A stretch of DNA of 41,879 nucleotides from Planctomycetaceae bacterium (lineage in GTDB: Bacteria; Planctomycetota; Planctomycetia; Pirellulales; Pirellulaceae). Within the stretch, counting starts at the first letter, position 1. Each line of letters opens with the position of its first letter. The notes below the pieces were generated by a model that saw nothing but the letters and a program-made list of their open reading frames with translations, was not told the origin of the DNA and did no database searches. A program made the position numbers and the translations under genes. Shown here piece by piece: positions 16,515 through 25,295 of the stretch. The stretch lies in contig JACKHN010000046.1 in the NCBI GenBank assembly GCA_020638975.1, forward strand, positions 1-41,879. The letters run 5' to 3'.

Positions 16515-19043
16515 TTACTCAACCAACCGCACGGTTGGCCTGTAAATGATGTCCTTCAGAATCTGAGTTAGATTATTTTCATACTGGGTCGGGTCACCAC
16601 CGGCCTGGAGACCGCTTCCGTAGCTTGAAGTACCGCCTAGCGTAGCGATTCGATTAAGGAATTCGCTATCCGCCCCGAAGCCCAGCCCGACGGCAAAGAC
16701 CTTGTATTTGTCGGCATGCATCATGCGGGTTTGCATCAACGGACCGTTGAACCAATAGCGGCTATTGGGCCAACTGAGTGGATCGCTGCTGTAGAACTGT
16801 GCGAAATCAGGGGCGGGCACTCCGCTCACATACGCATTGATCGTTCCGGCACTCGACCGCACGAGATTGGGTACGCCGTCACTCAGCACGATGACCAACT
16901 TGTCCGTAAAGTCACGGCCATTGGCCTGCATGTGCGCGTAAGAGACAATCATGCCGGCTTCCATCGCGGTCGTCGCCAGTTTATCGCCCGTTGGCTGCAA
17001 CAGGGCACAGGCGTTCATCGCGCTGTTATAGTCGCCGGTCAACGGCATGAGTATCGACGGAGTCATGCCGAGCGATGGATAGTCGCCGTCAAACCCGACC
17101 ACGGCGACATGATCTGCCACCGCGCTCGGCACGCCATCGTTCCACTTCTTGATGATCTTGATGGCGCGAATGAGCGACCGGCGTGCCGCGTGGATCGGCT
17201 GTTCGCGCGGCGGAAAGCTGAAGGTTTCGTAACCGGTGTCGGCATCTCCCACGGCTTCGGAATGAAAGGGACAGTACGGGCTCTGTGCCGAAAGTGGACA
17301 CAGTTCCGTCAGTCCGCTCATGACGCCTGGTTTTAGGTTGCGTCCGAAATCGGCTTGGAACTGCGTGTAGGTCCTGTAGCCAATTTTGTTGACATGGGCT
17401 GCGGGCACCGATTCTGGAAGGTTTGTCAAATCGGAATTTGGATTATTAAAGTAGTACGAATTGAACCCGACATTCGCAATGCGATCGACTTTCGAGTACT
17501 CGTTGAGCGGCGGATTCGGTGGAAGTTCGCCTCGGCTATAGGGTGGCGAACCCTTCTTCTTGGCTTCCGCGATGTAAGCCGGCAAGTAAACGTTGTAGTA
17601 ATGCTGCAGCGCGACCTGCCATTGAGGAATCAGAACCGTGTGCCAATGGTTCCAAGCCGCCTGATAGTTGGCATATGCCGTGTTGTAGGCCGCATCGACA
17701 GCAGACACACAGCTCGGATCGTAGTAACCGCCCGTTGTGCCCAGTGACAAACCCGCGATCGCGGCACCTTGCAATGCCGTAGTCGAGACCGGGACGTGTG
17801 CTTGATTCGATCCAAGCGAAACGCCGTACCAATCGACACCTTTAGGAATGGCCCCAAGCGGACCACCTCCACCAAATGGGTCTGGATCTGGATTTGGATT
17901 TGGATCTGGATCTGGATCTGGATCTGGATCTGGATCTGGATCTGGATCTGGATCTGGATCTGGATCTGGGTCTGGATCTGGGTCTGGATCTGGGTCTGGA
18001 TCTGGATCTGGGTCCGGATCTGGGTCTGGGTCTGGGTCTGGCACCCAGCATGGACCGTAGTTCGGCGGGCTGGGTGGCTGAGGCTCGGTCGGCATCGCTG
18101 GCGGTGGGTCCGGCGGAGGTACGCTGTGGGTTATCGGGCGAAGCACGTAATGCAGATAGTGATCCCAGTAAGCCGTCTGTGTGATTGGAGGGTTGGCCCC
18201 AGACATCTGGCCGCCGACGATCTGCTCGCGTAACCACCGGAAGGCTTTTGCCTTTCGAGTCGCTTCGCCATCACCTGGATTAATCTTGTAATTGGCGTTC
18301 GGATGCGTTGACAGAGGGCCTTCGTCCATCGTCAGGACCGCATAGGCATACTCGGGCGCGGCGAGTTCGAAACCGTTGCTTGTCACGAAATCCGCCAAAT
18401 CGAAATCACTGCCACCGATGCCACCATAGAGATCGGTGTAGAGCGTGCTGAGCAAAGCATCACCAGTTCCGGCTGGTACTCCCGATTGACCTTCGATGGC
18501 GTTTGCCGACCAGGCTGGTTCGGTGTCGCTGTTCATAGAACCAGACAAATCGACGACGAGGACGATGTCGCGCGGCACGGCCGAAGCGATCGCGGTGGCG
18601 CCGGACGAAAAAGTTTGAGGGCCAGCCATCTTTGCGAAGAAGTAGCCATGATTCGTACCGCGTGTCGTGACGCGGACGGCATTGCCATGATCCGCCGTCG
18701 TGAACGTCTGCGTCGTACGATCCCAAACGCCGATATTCACTTCGCTGGGATCGATTTCGGCGGAGGAGCCACCGAGTTGTTTGTTGTGGTTCGCGTACGA
18801 CGTCGCTTCCGCGGCAACAGCCACTTGCCCATATCCGAGTTGAGTCGCTGCCGCGAGCGCCGCCGAGTCAGACGCGGATTGCAGCTGCGTGCGCACGAGT
18901 ACGATCGCACCGATGTCAATAGCAGCCGCGACACACACCAGTAAGACGACTAACACGATCGCGGTCAGGACGGCGATCGCACCAGGACGACGTGGGGACA
19001 ACGAGTTCCTGTTAAACGACGATCGCGGGGCAGTGGCTGACAT
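16515..19043 (-). CDS. TadG-like protein with split vWA domain and Asp-Pro repeat
   Basis: I choose ATG 19043 (AGGAG 11 nt upstream) over ATG 19088, which has no ribosome site; 842 residues. Near the N-terminus RRPGAIAVLTAIVLVVLLVC is the TadE/TadG-type membrane segment, followed by AAIDIGAIVLVRTQLQSASD and the typical DSAALAAATQL helix. A vWA domain starts with DIVLVVDLSGSMNS, where DLSGS is the MIDAS metal site. The domain is interrupted by several hundred residues rich in Pro, Tyr and Asn, including a (Asp-Pro)n tract of about 27 units. It resumes at VAVVGFDGDYP and DKLVIVLSDGVPNL. TadG-like proteins are linked to Flp/Tad pili or surface adhesion; no other tad genes are nearby, so this is an orphan copy. 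Confidence 0.88.
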   Translation of the reverse strand: MSATAPRSSFNRNSLSPRRPGAIAVLTAIVLVVLLVCVAAAIDIGAIVLVRTQLQSASDSAALAAATQLGYGQVAVAAEATSYANHNKQLGGSSAEIDPSEVNIGVWDRTTQTFTTADHGNAVRVTTRGTNHGYFFAKMAGPQTFSSGATAIASAVPRDIVLVVDLSGSMNSDTEPAWSANAIEGQSGVPAGTGDALLSTLYTDLYGGIGGSDFDLADFVTSNGFELAAPEYAYAVLTMDEGPLSTHPNANYKINPGDGEATRKAKAFRWLREQIVGGQMSGANPPITQTAYWDHYLHYVLRPITHSVPPPDPPPAMPTEPQPPSPPNYGPCWVPDPDPDPDPDPDPDPDPDPDPDPDPDPDPDPDPDPDPDPDPDPDPDPNPNPDPDPFGGGGPLGAIPKGVDWYGVSLGSNQAHVPVSTTALQGAAIAGLSLGTTGGYYDPSCVSAVDAAYNTAYANYQAAWNHWHTVLIPQWQVALQHYYNVYLPAYIAEAKKKGSPPYSRGELPPNPPLNEYSKVDRIANVGFNSYYFNNPNSDLTNLPESVPAAHVNKIGYRTYTQFQADFGRNLKPGVMSGLTELCPLSAQSPYCPFHSEAVGDADTGYETFSFPPREQPIHAARRSLIRAIKIIKKWNDGVPSAVADHVAVVGFDGDYPSLGMTPSILMPLTGDYNSAMNACALLQPTGDKLATTAMEAGMIVSYAHMQANGRDFTDKLVIVLSDGVPNLVRSSAGTINAYVSGVPAPDFAQFYSSDPLSWPNSRYWFNGPLMQTRMMHADKYKVFAVGLGFGADSEFLNRIATLGGTSSYGSGLQAGGDPTQYENNLTQILKDIIYRPTVRLVE
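17879..18040. repeat. Hexanucleotide microsatellite (TCTGGA)n in the TadG-like gene
   Basis: About 27 near-perfect copies of TCTGGA/TCTGGG run from 17879 to about 18040, encoding Asp-Pro dipeptides on the minus strand. Interruptions (TTTGGA, TCTGGG, TCCGGA) are mostly synonymous or give Asn-Pro, so protein sequence is kept while the DNA is partly scrambled. A 6-bp unit can expand or contract without shifting the frame. Confidence 0.95.
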
Positions 19044-19500
19044 CGTTGGCCAGGCTCCTATCGAAAAGGAGTGTCGTGGATCGGGCATGATTAAAGCTCT
19101 TCGATCCGGTAGCAGTCGTCTTCAACAACTGATCCGCGATTGGGCACAGCTCTATCTATATGAAAGATGGAATACGAATCGACCTTGAGCAAATACTTTC
19201 GACCCGATTAAGACCCACGATTGCCGATGTGCCCCCACAGTTGTTCTTTCGCAACGCGCGGAATGTCGAGTTTTCCGAATGGACACGTCACGGAGTACGA
19301 CGCATGTTTTCAGGAGAGTCACAAGTCCAAGAAGACCGGAGCAAGTCAGTTCCGGCTCGTGCGCGCAGGACATATTTGACCAATGGAAAGGCCGTCGAAG
19401 ACGGTTACGATCGGCTTTCCAGAGCGATACTGCGGAGCGACGAATGCGCCGACTTCGTCAAGCCGCCGTGTTAGAAACCAAAGCCCGCAGGACTGGGCAA
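19044..19500. other. Intergenic region between TadG-like and PL11 genes
   Basis: No convincing coding sequence. Several short frames overlap on both strands without family motifs or ribosome sites. The only structure I can support is the imperfect hairpin at 19384-19421. Confidence 0.5.
19384..19421 (-). terminator. Possible terminator downstream of the PL11 gene
   Basis: TGGAAAGGCCG (from 19384) and CGGCTTTCCA (to 19421) pair over ten bases with one bulge; the loop contains a second small dyad, CCGTC-GAA-GACGG. It lies about 80 nt past the PL11 stop in the direction of transcription. There is no strong T-run, so intrinsic termination is only possible. Confidence 0.35.
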
Positions 19501-21696
19501 CTAAAGTTCCGCATTCACGCTCACCATCGGACATTGTGTGTATCCCATCGCTTGAATGCAGACATCCATTCGATACAACGGATCCTGCATTAAACAGACG
19601 CGTCGATCCTTGGCCGGAATCGTGGTTGTGTAGATCCGCAGCTCGCCAGCCACGCTGGTGATGAACTCCTCACGCCAATCGCCCAGGATGTCCGCAAAGC
19701 CGATAATGCTGCCCGCGATGCCGATTGGAAATTCGCCGCCGGTGTACTTGAGGATCTTGCCCGAACCGATAATTTCACGTTGCGGGTCCGCGTCCCAGTA
19801 GACTGCTGGTCGACCGAATCCCCAATCCAGATCACTTCGCAACAGGTTGCCGCGAGCGTCGAACAACCATCGCTTCTCCGATTTCTTCTCACGATCGGTA
19901 TCGGAGGAATAGCACTCCCAACCGGGAACCGCAGGATCAAGATCCGCGCACATTCCTGTCGAGTGTACGTGCCGAGTTGGAAAGTCCAAGCCCCATAAGA
20001 TCTCTCCGGTGGCGGCATCGACCAGGCAGCAACCGTTCTTGTCCTGGCGTGTCTCCATGCCGTAGTAAACCTCGAGTCCCGGATGCGCGGGATCGATGTC
20101 GCCAACATAATGGTGGTCGGGATGTCCGAAACCGGTGGACCACAATCCAACGCCGTTGTCATCCAGTACCGACGAGCCGAGAAACACTTCGTCGCGCCCG
20201 TCACCATCGACGTCGACCGCGTGCATGCTGTGAGCGCCTTGGCCTCGATAGCGCCCGCCACCTTCCTCTGCGTCACTCCAGTTCCACAGCGACCGCAGCC
20301 GATCGTTGCGAAATTCAAATGCTTGAACGTGCATCGTGTCATACGTGCCGCGTTCAATTAACAGACTGGGAGTCTTACCGTCGAGATACGCAACGCACAT
20401 CTGATTGCGCGAAGCACGGTTGTATTCAGGGAAGTGCTCACGCGGGATCCAATCAACGCGGGCTCGTTCCTTGCCCGTCATGCCGTCAAGCACCAACAAA
20501 TGCTCGGGTCCGGTGAAAACGCGGCCTTCCGCATCTCGCCGATCACCTTGCCCGGCTTTCAGGCAAACCTCTGCTTTGCCGTCGCCATCCAAGTCATGAA
20601 CGATCATCGGGGAATACCAGATACCGTGTTCAATGGCCCAACCGAGATCATGTCGCCACAGGAAACTGCCATCGGCAAGATAAGCTTCGATCTTGAACGT
20701 GGCGGGGCTGGGCTTCCAATACTTCTCGTACGGGTCGACATTTCCGCCGGGCTGTTTGATGACAAAGTCGAAGCTGCCGTCGCCGTCTAAATCGGCCAGC
20801 CCACACTTGGAAAACGTATGCTCGCCATCAAGCTTGATTGTCAGGTGGTGTTGAGGATCGTTCGCAACTTCCGCAGCAACCGATTCGGATCGGGCCAGTT
20901 CTCGACCGTCCACCACGGCAGCGATCGCATATCGATTCACGCGTCCCGCCACCGGACGTTCATCGACGAAGTCAGTTGTTGTCGTCAACGGCGATTCGTT
21001 CAGTTTGATCTGCGAAGTATTCTCCGTGTGGCGATAGACATTGAAGGCGACATCCTTCGGATCTTCGGCTAACAATCGCCAGCCGAGGTAGATGCTTCCT
21101 TCGCCCGCAGGCATAGCGAGCAGGCCTCGATTGAGTCGTTCGGTTACGCGAGTCTTCGCGTATCCAACCACTTTGGGCTTGCGATTCGGGTCCGGTAGTG
21201 GCGTGAACTCGAGGTAGTCGTAGTAACAGGAACCGGGATTCGTTGCCGATGCATACCGGTCGTCGACCCACAGTTCGAAGCCACGTTCCCCAACTTCGAC
21301 AAGCCCCAGGTTACCACGCGAGCTTTCGAGTTTCTGCCAAGTGCGTCCGTCGAACGAGACACCGATGGGACGCGCAACGCCACCGAGTTCCGCATAGTAC
21401 TTACCGGGAGCGAGATCACGGATGACCGTGTGCAGAGGTGGTGCGCCGTCGGTCGGTGAGTTGCGGTCTTTCTCGACTCGTGGCGACTGGAGCACGACGC
21501 CTCCTGACCACTTCTTGTCCGCATCCTTGTCGGTTGACCAAAGATTCCACTTGCTGTCAGAAAATCGGTTCGTTTGCCAAGCATCACTCGGTTGTGTCAC
21601 GTCTTCGGCTTCAAAGCGAACAGGATGTTGCTGCTGGGCGGAAAGATCCGCGAGCGAGAAACTCAGTAACAGCGCGCAGCACACAAATGATTTCAT
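19501..21696 (-). CDS. PL11 rhamnogalacturonan lyase
   Basis: The start is ATG 21696 (AGGCGG upstream), which begins a Sec signal peptide, MKSFVCCALLLSFSLADLSA; the longer frame adds 14 residues before it. 731 residues. After an N-terminal carbohydrate-binding-like region (VRFEAEDVTQPSDAW), the family 11 lyase begins at LLAMPAGEGSIYLGWRLLAE and ends near the C-terminus. Repeated calcium-binding-like blades are visible as LADLDGDGSFDFVIKQPGG, HDLDGDGKAEVCLKAGQGD and VDVDGDGRDEVFLGS, fitting the beta-propeller of this family. The enzyme cleaves the rhamnose-galacturonate backbone of pectin rhamnogalacturonan-I by beta-elimination, outside the cytoplasm. It follows the nitronate-monooxygenase-like gene by 59 nt but a functional link is not obvious. 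No other pectin genes are in the window. Confidence 0.93.
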   Translation of the reverse strand: MKSFVCCALLLSFSLADLSAQQQHPVRFEAEDVTQPSDAWQTNRFSDSKWNLWSTDKDADKKWSGGVVLQSPRVEKDRNSPTDGAPPLHTVIRDLAPGKYYAELGGVARPIGVSFDGRTWQKLESSRGNLGLVEVGERGFELWVDDRYASATNPGSCYYDYLEFTPLPDPNRKPKVVGYAKTRVTERLNRGLLAMPAGEGSIYLGWRLLAEDPKDVAFNVYRHTENTSQIKLNESPLTTTTDFVDERPVAGRVNRYAIAAVVDGRELARSESVAAEVANDPQHHLTIKLDGEHTFSKCGLADLDGDGSFDFVIKQPGGNVDPYEKYWKPSPATFKIEAYLADGSFLWRHDLGWAIEHGIWYSPMIVHDLDGDGKAEVCLKAGQGDRRDAEGRVFTGPEHLLVLDGMTGKERARVDWIPREHFPEYNRASRNQMCVAYLDGKTPSLLIERGTYDTMHVQAFEFRNDRLRSLWNWSDAEEGGGRYRGQGAHSMHAVDVDGDGRDEVFLGSSVLDDNGVGLWSTGFGHPDHHYVGDIDPAHPGLEVYYGMETRQDKNGCCLVDAATGEILWGLDFPTRHVHSTGMCADLDPAVPGWECYSSDTDREKKSEKRWLFDARGNLLRSDLDWGFGRPAVYWDADPQREIIGSGKILKYTGGEFPIGIAGSIIGFADILGDWREEFITSVAGELRIYTTTIPAKDRRVCLMQDPLYRMDVCIQAMGYTQCPMVSVNAEL

Positions 21697-21755
21697 AGCG
21701 AACCGCCTGAATTGCGATTGATTGCAGTGTTGTGTCATCGAATCATCACTCTGGC

Positions 21756-23201
21756 TTATACGGGAGTCACGACATCAGCTAGAAGGCACTCGACGACGTC
21801 TTTGGCGGAGTAGCTGTCGGCATCGGATGTGGACAGGAAATTGACGATGCTACGCACGTCGTCACCACTTGTCACCAGAGGCTGTTCGAAAACCTCGTTA
21901 TCTCGAACTTGCCCCAGTCCTACATTCGTGAGCAAACCGTTACAAACACACTTTCGTCCGTGAGTATCCGCCTCGTCGCCTCCCTTCCGAACGTAGGCAT
22001 CAATCCCTTCTGCCGGGCAGCGCCACCCGAGTGATCCATCCGGTTGCTTGTACGCCTGGCGCAGGAACCCGAGATCACACATCCTGGTTCTTTCATTACA
22101 GACCGCTTCGTCTGACATCGAACCGGCAAGTTGCAGGACCTTGAACGGAAAGCCAGCGGGTGACGCACGAGGGTCGGTCCGGACGTCCACCGTGCCGGCT
22201 CGGACCATGGCGAGCACTTCTCGTTTAATATCTTCTCGAAATCCCGATTCCTCACAGAACGCGAAAGCGGTTCCTACTTGTACCCCGGCGGCTCCCAGCG
22301 CCAGCGCTTCGCTAACTCGTTTGGGAGTCCCGCAGGATCCGGCCAACCAGAATGGCAGCCCAATCGATCGTATCGCGTTCAAATCCGGAACGTCTCGCTC
22401 GCCGTAGATTGGCTCGCCGCGTTCGTCGAGTTGCATCGTACCTCTTGGTGGCGCGTTATGGCCGCCGGCGGTCGGTCCCTCGACGACAAACCCGTCCACC
22501 TTGCCGCTCGATTTACGTGCGAGCATGGTGGCGAGCGCCGGCGATGCAATAATCGCCAGGAACTTCGGTCGCTTGAGCCAAGGGACTTCGCCGGCGGTAA
22601 ACTCTTCGGGGCTAAAACGAGTCACGAAATTGTCGTCGCCCTCCGCACCAGACACGTGCAAGGACAACTCGACCGGCTCTCCCCGACTCAACTGATCCAG
22701 GATGCCTGGAATCGCCCGCGGAATGCCAGCGCCCATCAAAACATAGTCGACATCGGCCAGCATCGCACCAAACAAAGACGCCAGAGTGGGAGCTTGGATC
22801 TTCTCCAGATAGTTGATGCCTACCAGCCCGTCGTGCCCTTCTTTCGCGAGATAGACCTCCACAAAATTCGCGACGACGAGTAGTTCTAGCTGACGCTGCG
22901 TCGGAGACACACTCGGCATCGCGCACGAGATGAATGGCTGACCCGGTGCCTTGCCCCCCGGAATGAAATAGCGCTCAAGTATCGGCTCGATCATCGCGGG
23001 GAAAGGAAACTCGGCCATTGCCCGTCGCAAGTCGCCGCCCAGATCCCCAAGTTGCAATCGACGACATAGAACCAAATCCAAGGCCGTACCGGAAACAACT
23101 CCCATTTGGCCCGTCTTGGCGACCGCCCGTGCCAGCGGCCAAGCAGAAACGGCAGCTCCCATTCCACCTTGTATGATGACAGGGTCGGGCTTCGCGATCA
23201 T
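21756..23201 (-). CDS. Nitronate monooxygenase-like FMN protein with Cys-rich C-terminal extension
   Basis: The start is ATG 23201 with AAGGAG 8 nt upstream; the frame is open to 23273 but the added residues are not coding-like. 481 residues. The TIM-barrel flavoprotein fold of the 2-nitropropane dioxygenase/FabK/PfaD group is shown by VIIQGGMGAAVSAWPLARAV at the N-terminus. It is also shown by VVEGPTAGGHNAPPRG, holding the active-site histidine, and GSCGTPKRVSEALALGAAGV, the FMN phosphate loop. Typical nitronate monooxygenases have 320-370 residues. Here about 110 extra C-terminal residues carry CNERTRMC, GWRCPAEG and GRKCVCNG, which could bind a metal or cluster. The natural substrate is uncertain: nitronate detoxification or an enoyl-reductase-like role are both possible. 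Probably cotranscribed with the PL11 gene. Confidence 0.85.
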   Translation of the reverse strand: MIAKPDPVIIQGGMGAAVSAWPLARAVAKTGQMGVVSGTALDLVLCRRLQLGDLGGDLRRAMAEFPFPAMIEPILERYFIPGGKAPGQPFISCAMPSVSPTQRQLELLVVANFVEVYLAKEGHDGLVGINYLEKIQAPTLASLFGAMLADVDYVLMGAGIPRAIPGILDQLSRGEPVELSLHVSGAEGDDNFVTRFSPEEFTAGEVPWLKRPKFLAIIASPALATMLARKSSGKVDGFVVEGPTAGGHNAPPRGTMQLDERGEPIYGERDVPDLNAIRSIGLPFWLAGSCGTPKRVSEALALGAAGVQVGTAFAFCEESGFREDIKREVLAMVRAGTVDVRTDPRASPAGFPFKVLQLAGSMSDEAVCNERTRMCDLGFLRQAYKQPDGSLGWRCPAEGIDAYVRKGGDEADTHGRKCVCNGLLTNVGLGQVRDNEVFEQPLVTSGDDVRSIVNFLSTSDADSYSAKDVVECLLADVVTPV

Positions 23202-23420
23202 GATCCAGCTCCTTGTATTACGTAGCAATTCACCTTGTGGCTTAACCATCGGCCAGCAGTTGATTCGACGCAACTCTCATCAAGAAGTTTACCAATCTGC
23301 CCCGCCGTGAAAGCGACGCATCGGTAACAGTTCTGTCAAAGAAATGTAATCGTCGGGGCCGGTCAACGCAGATTCATCGTTCGATGACCGTCGCTGGAAT
23401 CGTGCGGAAATAACACACCT

Positions 23421-23627
23421 TTAAGAATAATTGATGTAGAGAACCGCAATTCGGAGAGCGATAGCGACTGCAGGACGGCGACGGTCGCCGTTGCTGCGCG
23501 CGACTGCACCGCTTATGCACACTCGAACGGTGACCTCTCTGAAGTTCAAGTGACCGATCGCGTCGATCAGCGTACGTGTCCGAGGCAGATAAGCCGGGCG
23601 AGCGTTGTGGACTATTCTGGCATCCAC
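23421..23627 (-). CDS. Possible small protein overlapping the upstream ORF
   Basis: A GTG at 23627 opens a 68-codon frame that overlaps the last 16 nt of the 67-aa gene upstream, an arrangement that would allow translational coupling. The first half (RTRTLIDAIGHLNFREVTVR) looks like the start of a BON-like alpha/beta unit; the second half is Arg/Ala-rich and less convincing, so a frameshift or decay is possible. No ribosome site of its own. Further downstream, 23202-23420 shows no gene. Confidence 0.3.
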   Translation of the reverse strand: MDARIVHNARPAYLPRTRTLIDAIGHLNFREVTVRVCISGAVARSNGDRRRPAVAIALRIAVLYINYS

Positions 23628-23815
23628 ATGGATACAACAATTCCAGACATCTGCACTCCCCAGACACTGAGTTGACGAATAATATCGTCGATGCTCGCTT
23701 CCGGCTGTTGGGTCAACGCTCGCCGAATCAACTCGGGTGCGTTCACGTTATTGCGAGCAAATAGCCAAGGAGCCGGCGCGACCTGCTGGATCGAGGACGG
23801 GCGTAGAATGTCCAT
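23612..23815 (-). CDS. Small uncharacterised protein, 67 aa
   Basis: ATG 23815 has GGAGA about 10 nt upstream. The protein has a variable N-terminus and a likely helix-turn-helix-like end, ALTQQPEASIDDIIRQLSVW followed by GVQMSGIVVSMWMPE. I recall similar short planctomycete proteins with a D-E/D-I-x-x-x-L-x-x-W-G-V-x-V-S-G core, always uncharacterised. It lies 86 nt after the Rnk-like gene in the same direction and is probably part of the small-protein operon 25295-23421. A regulatory or nucleic-acid-binding role is only a guess. Confidence 0.6.
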   Translation of the reverse strand: MDILRPSSIQQVAPAPWLFARNNVNAPELIRRALTQQPEASIDDIIRQLSVWGVQMSGIVVSMWMPE

Positions 23816-23901
23816 TTGCTACGTCTCTCCGATGCTGGTTTCGCAATTGATATAGCACTTTAGTAATATGACCACGTCTCCATTGGCTGCGAAACGCATC
23901 T

Positions 23902-24324
23902 TCAATGCTCGAGTTGCAGCACTCGCGAGCGTTCCGGTTGATACACGACCTCTTCAACTCGCAAACGTCGTTTGCCACTGGGCACACGCCAACGGATCAC
24001 GTCGCCGAGGCGGTAGCCGAGAATTGCGGTCCCGATGGGTGCGAGGATCGACAGTTTATTTTCTGCGATGTTGGCTTGGTTGGGGTAGACCAGCGTGTAG
24101 GTTTCCACTTCATCGGTGTCCAAGTCGCGCAAGCGGACTGTCGAGTCCATCGTGATCACGTCACTGGGTACCTCTTCGGAGTCGACGATCTTGGCCCGTT
24201 GGAGTTCCGTACGCAGATCCGTCAGGTACGACTTGGGCAGGATCGCTTCCGTGAATTCGCTTGCGAGCAGATGCTCCAGGCGTCGTCGATCGCTATTGGT
24301 GATAATGATTGTTCGTCGGGACAT
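23902..24324 (-). CDS. Rnk-like protein (GreA/GreB C-terminal domain), copy 1
   Basis: 140 residues from ATG 24324, with AGGAG 7 nt upstream. The N-terminal helical part (ITNSDRRRLEHLLASEF) resembles the short coiled coil of Rnk, and the C-terminal FKBP-like domain of GreA/GreB is clear: VPSDVITMDSTVRLRDLDTD, TLVYPNQANIAENKLSILAP, IGTAILGYRLGDVIRW. Rnk proteins bind RNA polymerase near the secondary channel like Gre factors but lack their long acidic coiled-coil tip, and were first named for affecting nucleoside diphosphate kinase. The C-terminal extension KRRLRVEEVVYQPERS is typical. A second copy is encoded at 29869-30282, inside a two-component operon. Precise regulon unknown. Confidence 0.9.
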   Translation of the reverse strand: MSRRTIIITNSDRRRLEHLLASEFTEAILPKSYLTDLRTELQRAKIVDSEEVPSDVITMDSTVRLRDLDTDEVETYTLVYPNQANIAENKLSILAPIGTAILGYRLGDVIRWRVPSGKRRLRVEEVVYQPERSRVLQLEH

Positions 24325-24492
24325 TGCTCAACTCCTAGATTCGTGAATGAACTTGTCACAACGACAAGCGATGCAAGAGACGCTATGCGAGTAACAACGC
24401 AAGTCGTGTGCCGGATTCAATTGCAGTCTCAATGGAAGTGTCGGAACTGCGATAGACACGTTTCAACCCTGCCTCTTTGAAAACGCTACAGG

Positions 24493-24819
24493 TTAGAAAA
24501 AGAGATCAGGTCCACTTGGATCACTGTCGAGTCCGCCGCGCAAGTAGGCCCACGCGCCCAGGAGCCAAAGAAATGTCCCCACGCAGACCACTCCCAATGT
24601 TGCACCTGTGAAGCGATCTAATGCTTCGAACTGCGTCGTTGCTGGTTGTTGACTGGCGTCCGCCTCAAGACTCAGGGCGCAGTACGCGACCATTCCTATC
24701 GTTGCGACGAGACATCCGCTGATGACAAGTCGCTTTCCTCGACGCATGATTCGCTCGGCCTGAGCATAGATCTCCAATTTCGATAGAGCGGGGTCTGTTT
24801 TTGAAGTGAGAGCGATCAT
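24493..24819 (-). CDS. Small membrane protein with two transmembrane segments
   Basis: I choose ATG 24819 (108 residues), which begins 2 nt after the stop of the upstream gene and so allows coupling; ATG 24852 would overlap it. Two membrane helices lie at about residues 30-51 (KRLVISGCLVATIGMVAYCA) and 72-93 (GATLGVVCVGTFLWLLGAWA), with a polar loop between. The protein ends GGLDSDPSGPDLFF, a tail I recall from other uncharacterised planctomycete membrane proteins. No function known. Confidence 0.7.
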   Translation of the reverse strand: MIALTSKTDPALSKLEIYAQAERIMRRGKRLVISGCLVATIGMVAYCALSLEADASQQPATTQFEALDRFTGATLGVVCVGTFLWLLGAWAYLRGGLDSDPSGPDLFF

Positions 24820-24821
24820 GG

Positions 24822-25295
24822 CTATCTCGGAAGGTGAGTTTCGGTTCGGCATGAGCCGGAAGTATCGACGGAAGTCGAGCGATGGCTGTCAACCGAGGAG
24901 GACAGTGTTAATGACTGGCGACGACGGTGATATAGTACTGTCGGAGTTGTCTCGTCAGTTGCACAATTCGAGAACCGCGCGACTGGCGAGCGTTTGCGAA
25001 CGCCATGTCGCGATACCGCATGATCTGCAGATTCCATGTGCAAGACGAGCATATGGCCATTCACGCGAACGGCAAGCGTTGTGGGTGTGACGTCGGGAAA
25101 CTCAGAACTAAGCATGTCGATCGCGGCAAGGGCTAATTGGACGGCATGGTAAGTCGACGAGCGAGCTTCAATGACGACGCCTTCGTCAACAGCCTCGATT
25201 GATAGGCCCGACAAACGCCCGCTGGTTCGTTGCTCGATTGCAAACTGAAACAAATTGAGGAGTTCATTTTGGGCATTCCATTCCTCGACAGACAT
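24822..25295 (-). CDS. Uncharacterised protein with BON-like segment
   Basis: The frame is open from 25625, but only the part from ATG 25295 (AAGGA 8 nt upstream) looks coding; this gives 157 residues. The core, IEQRTSGRLSGLSIEAVDEG followed by VVIEARSSTYHAVQLALAAI, has the alternating beta-alpha pattern of small BON-like proteins (R-x-L-x-V, G-x-V-x-x-x-G-x-x-x-T/S-Y, Q-L-A). The last 60 residues are Arg/Ser/Thr-rich and may be poorly conserved. First gene of the minus-strand small-protein operon. Probably binds a membrane or a partner rather than being an enzyme, but this is inference from the family pattern. Confidence 0.6.
   Translation of the reverse strand: MSVEEWNAQNELLNLFQFAIEQRTSGRLSGLSIEAVDEGVVIEARSSTYHAVQLALAAIDMLSSEFPDVTPTTLAVRVNGHMLVLHMESADHAVSRHGVRKRSPVARFSNCATDETTPTVLYHRRRQSLTLSSSVDSHRSTSVDTSGSCRTETHLPR

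Noticed and set aside
17879..18040. Possible CRISPR array
   Set aside because: The repeats are contiguous 6-bp units without spacers and lie inside a coding frame.
17769..18237. Long ORFs in several frames across the repeat, giving Trp-Ile, Gly-Ser, Leu-Asp and Arg-Ser repeats
   Set aside because: A stop-free hexanucleotide repeat opens all frames. Only the minus-strand Asp-Pro frame belongs to a protein with recognisable domains.
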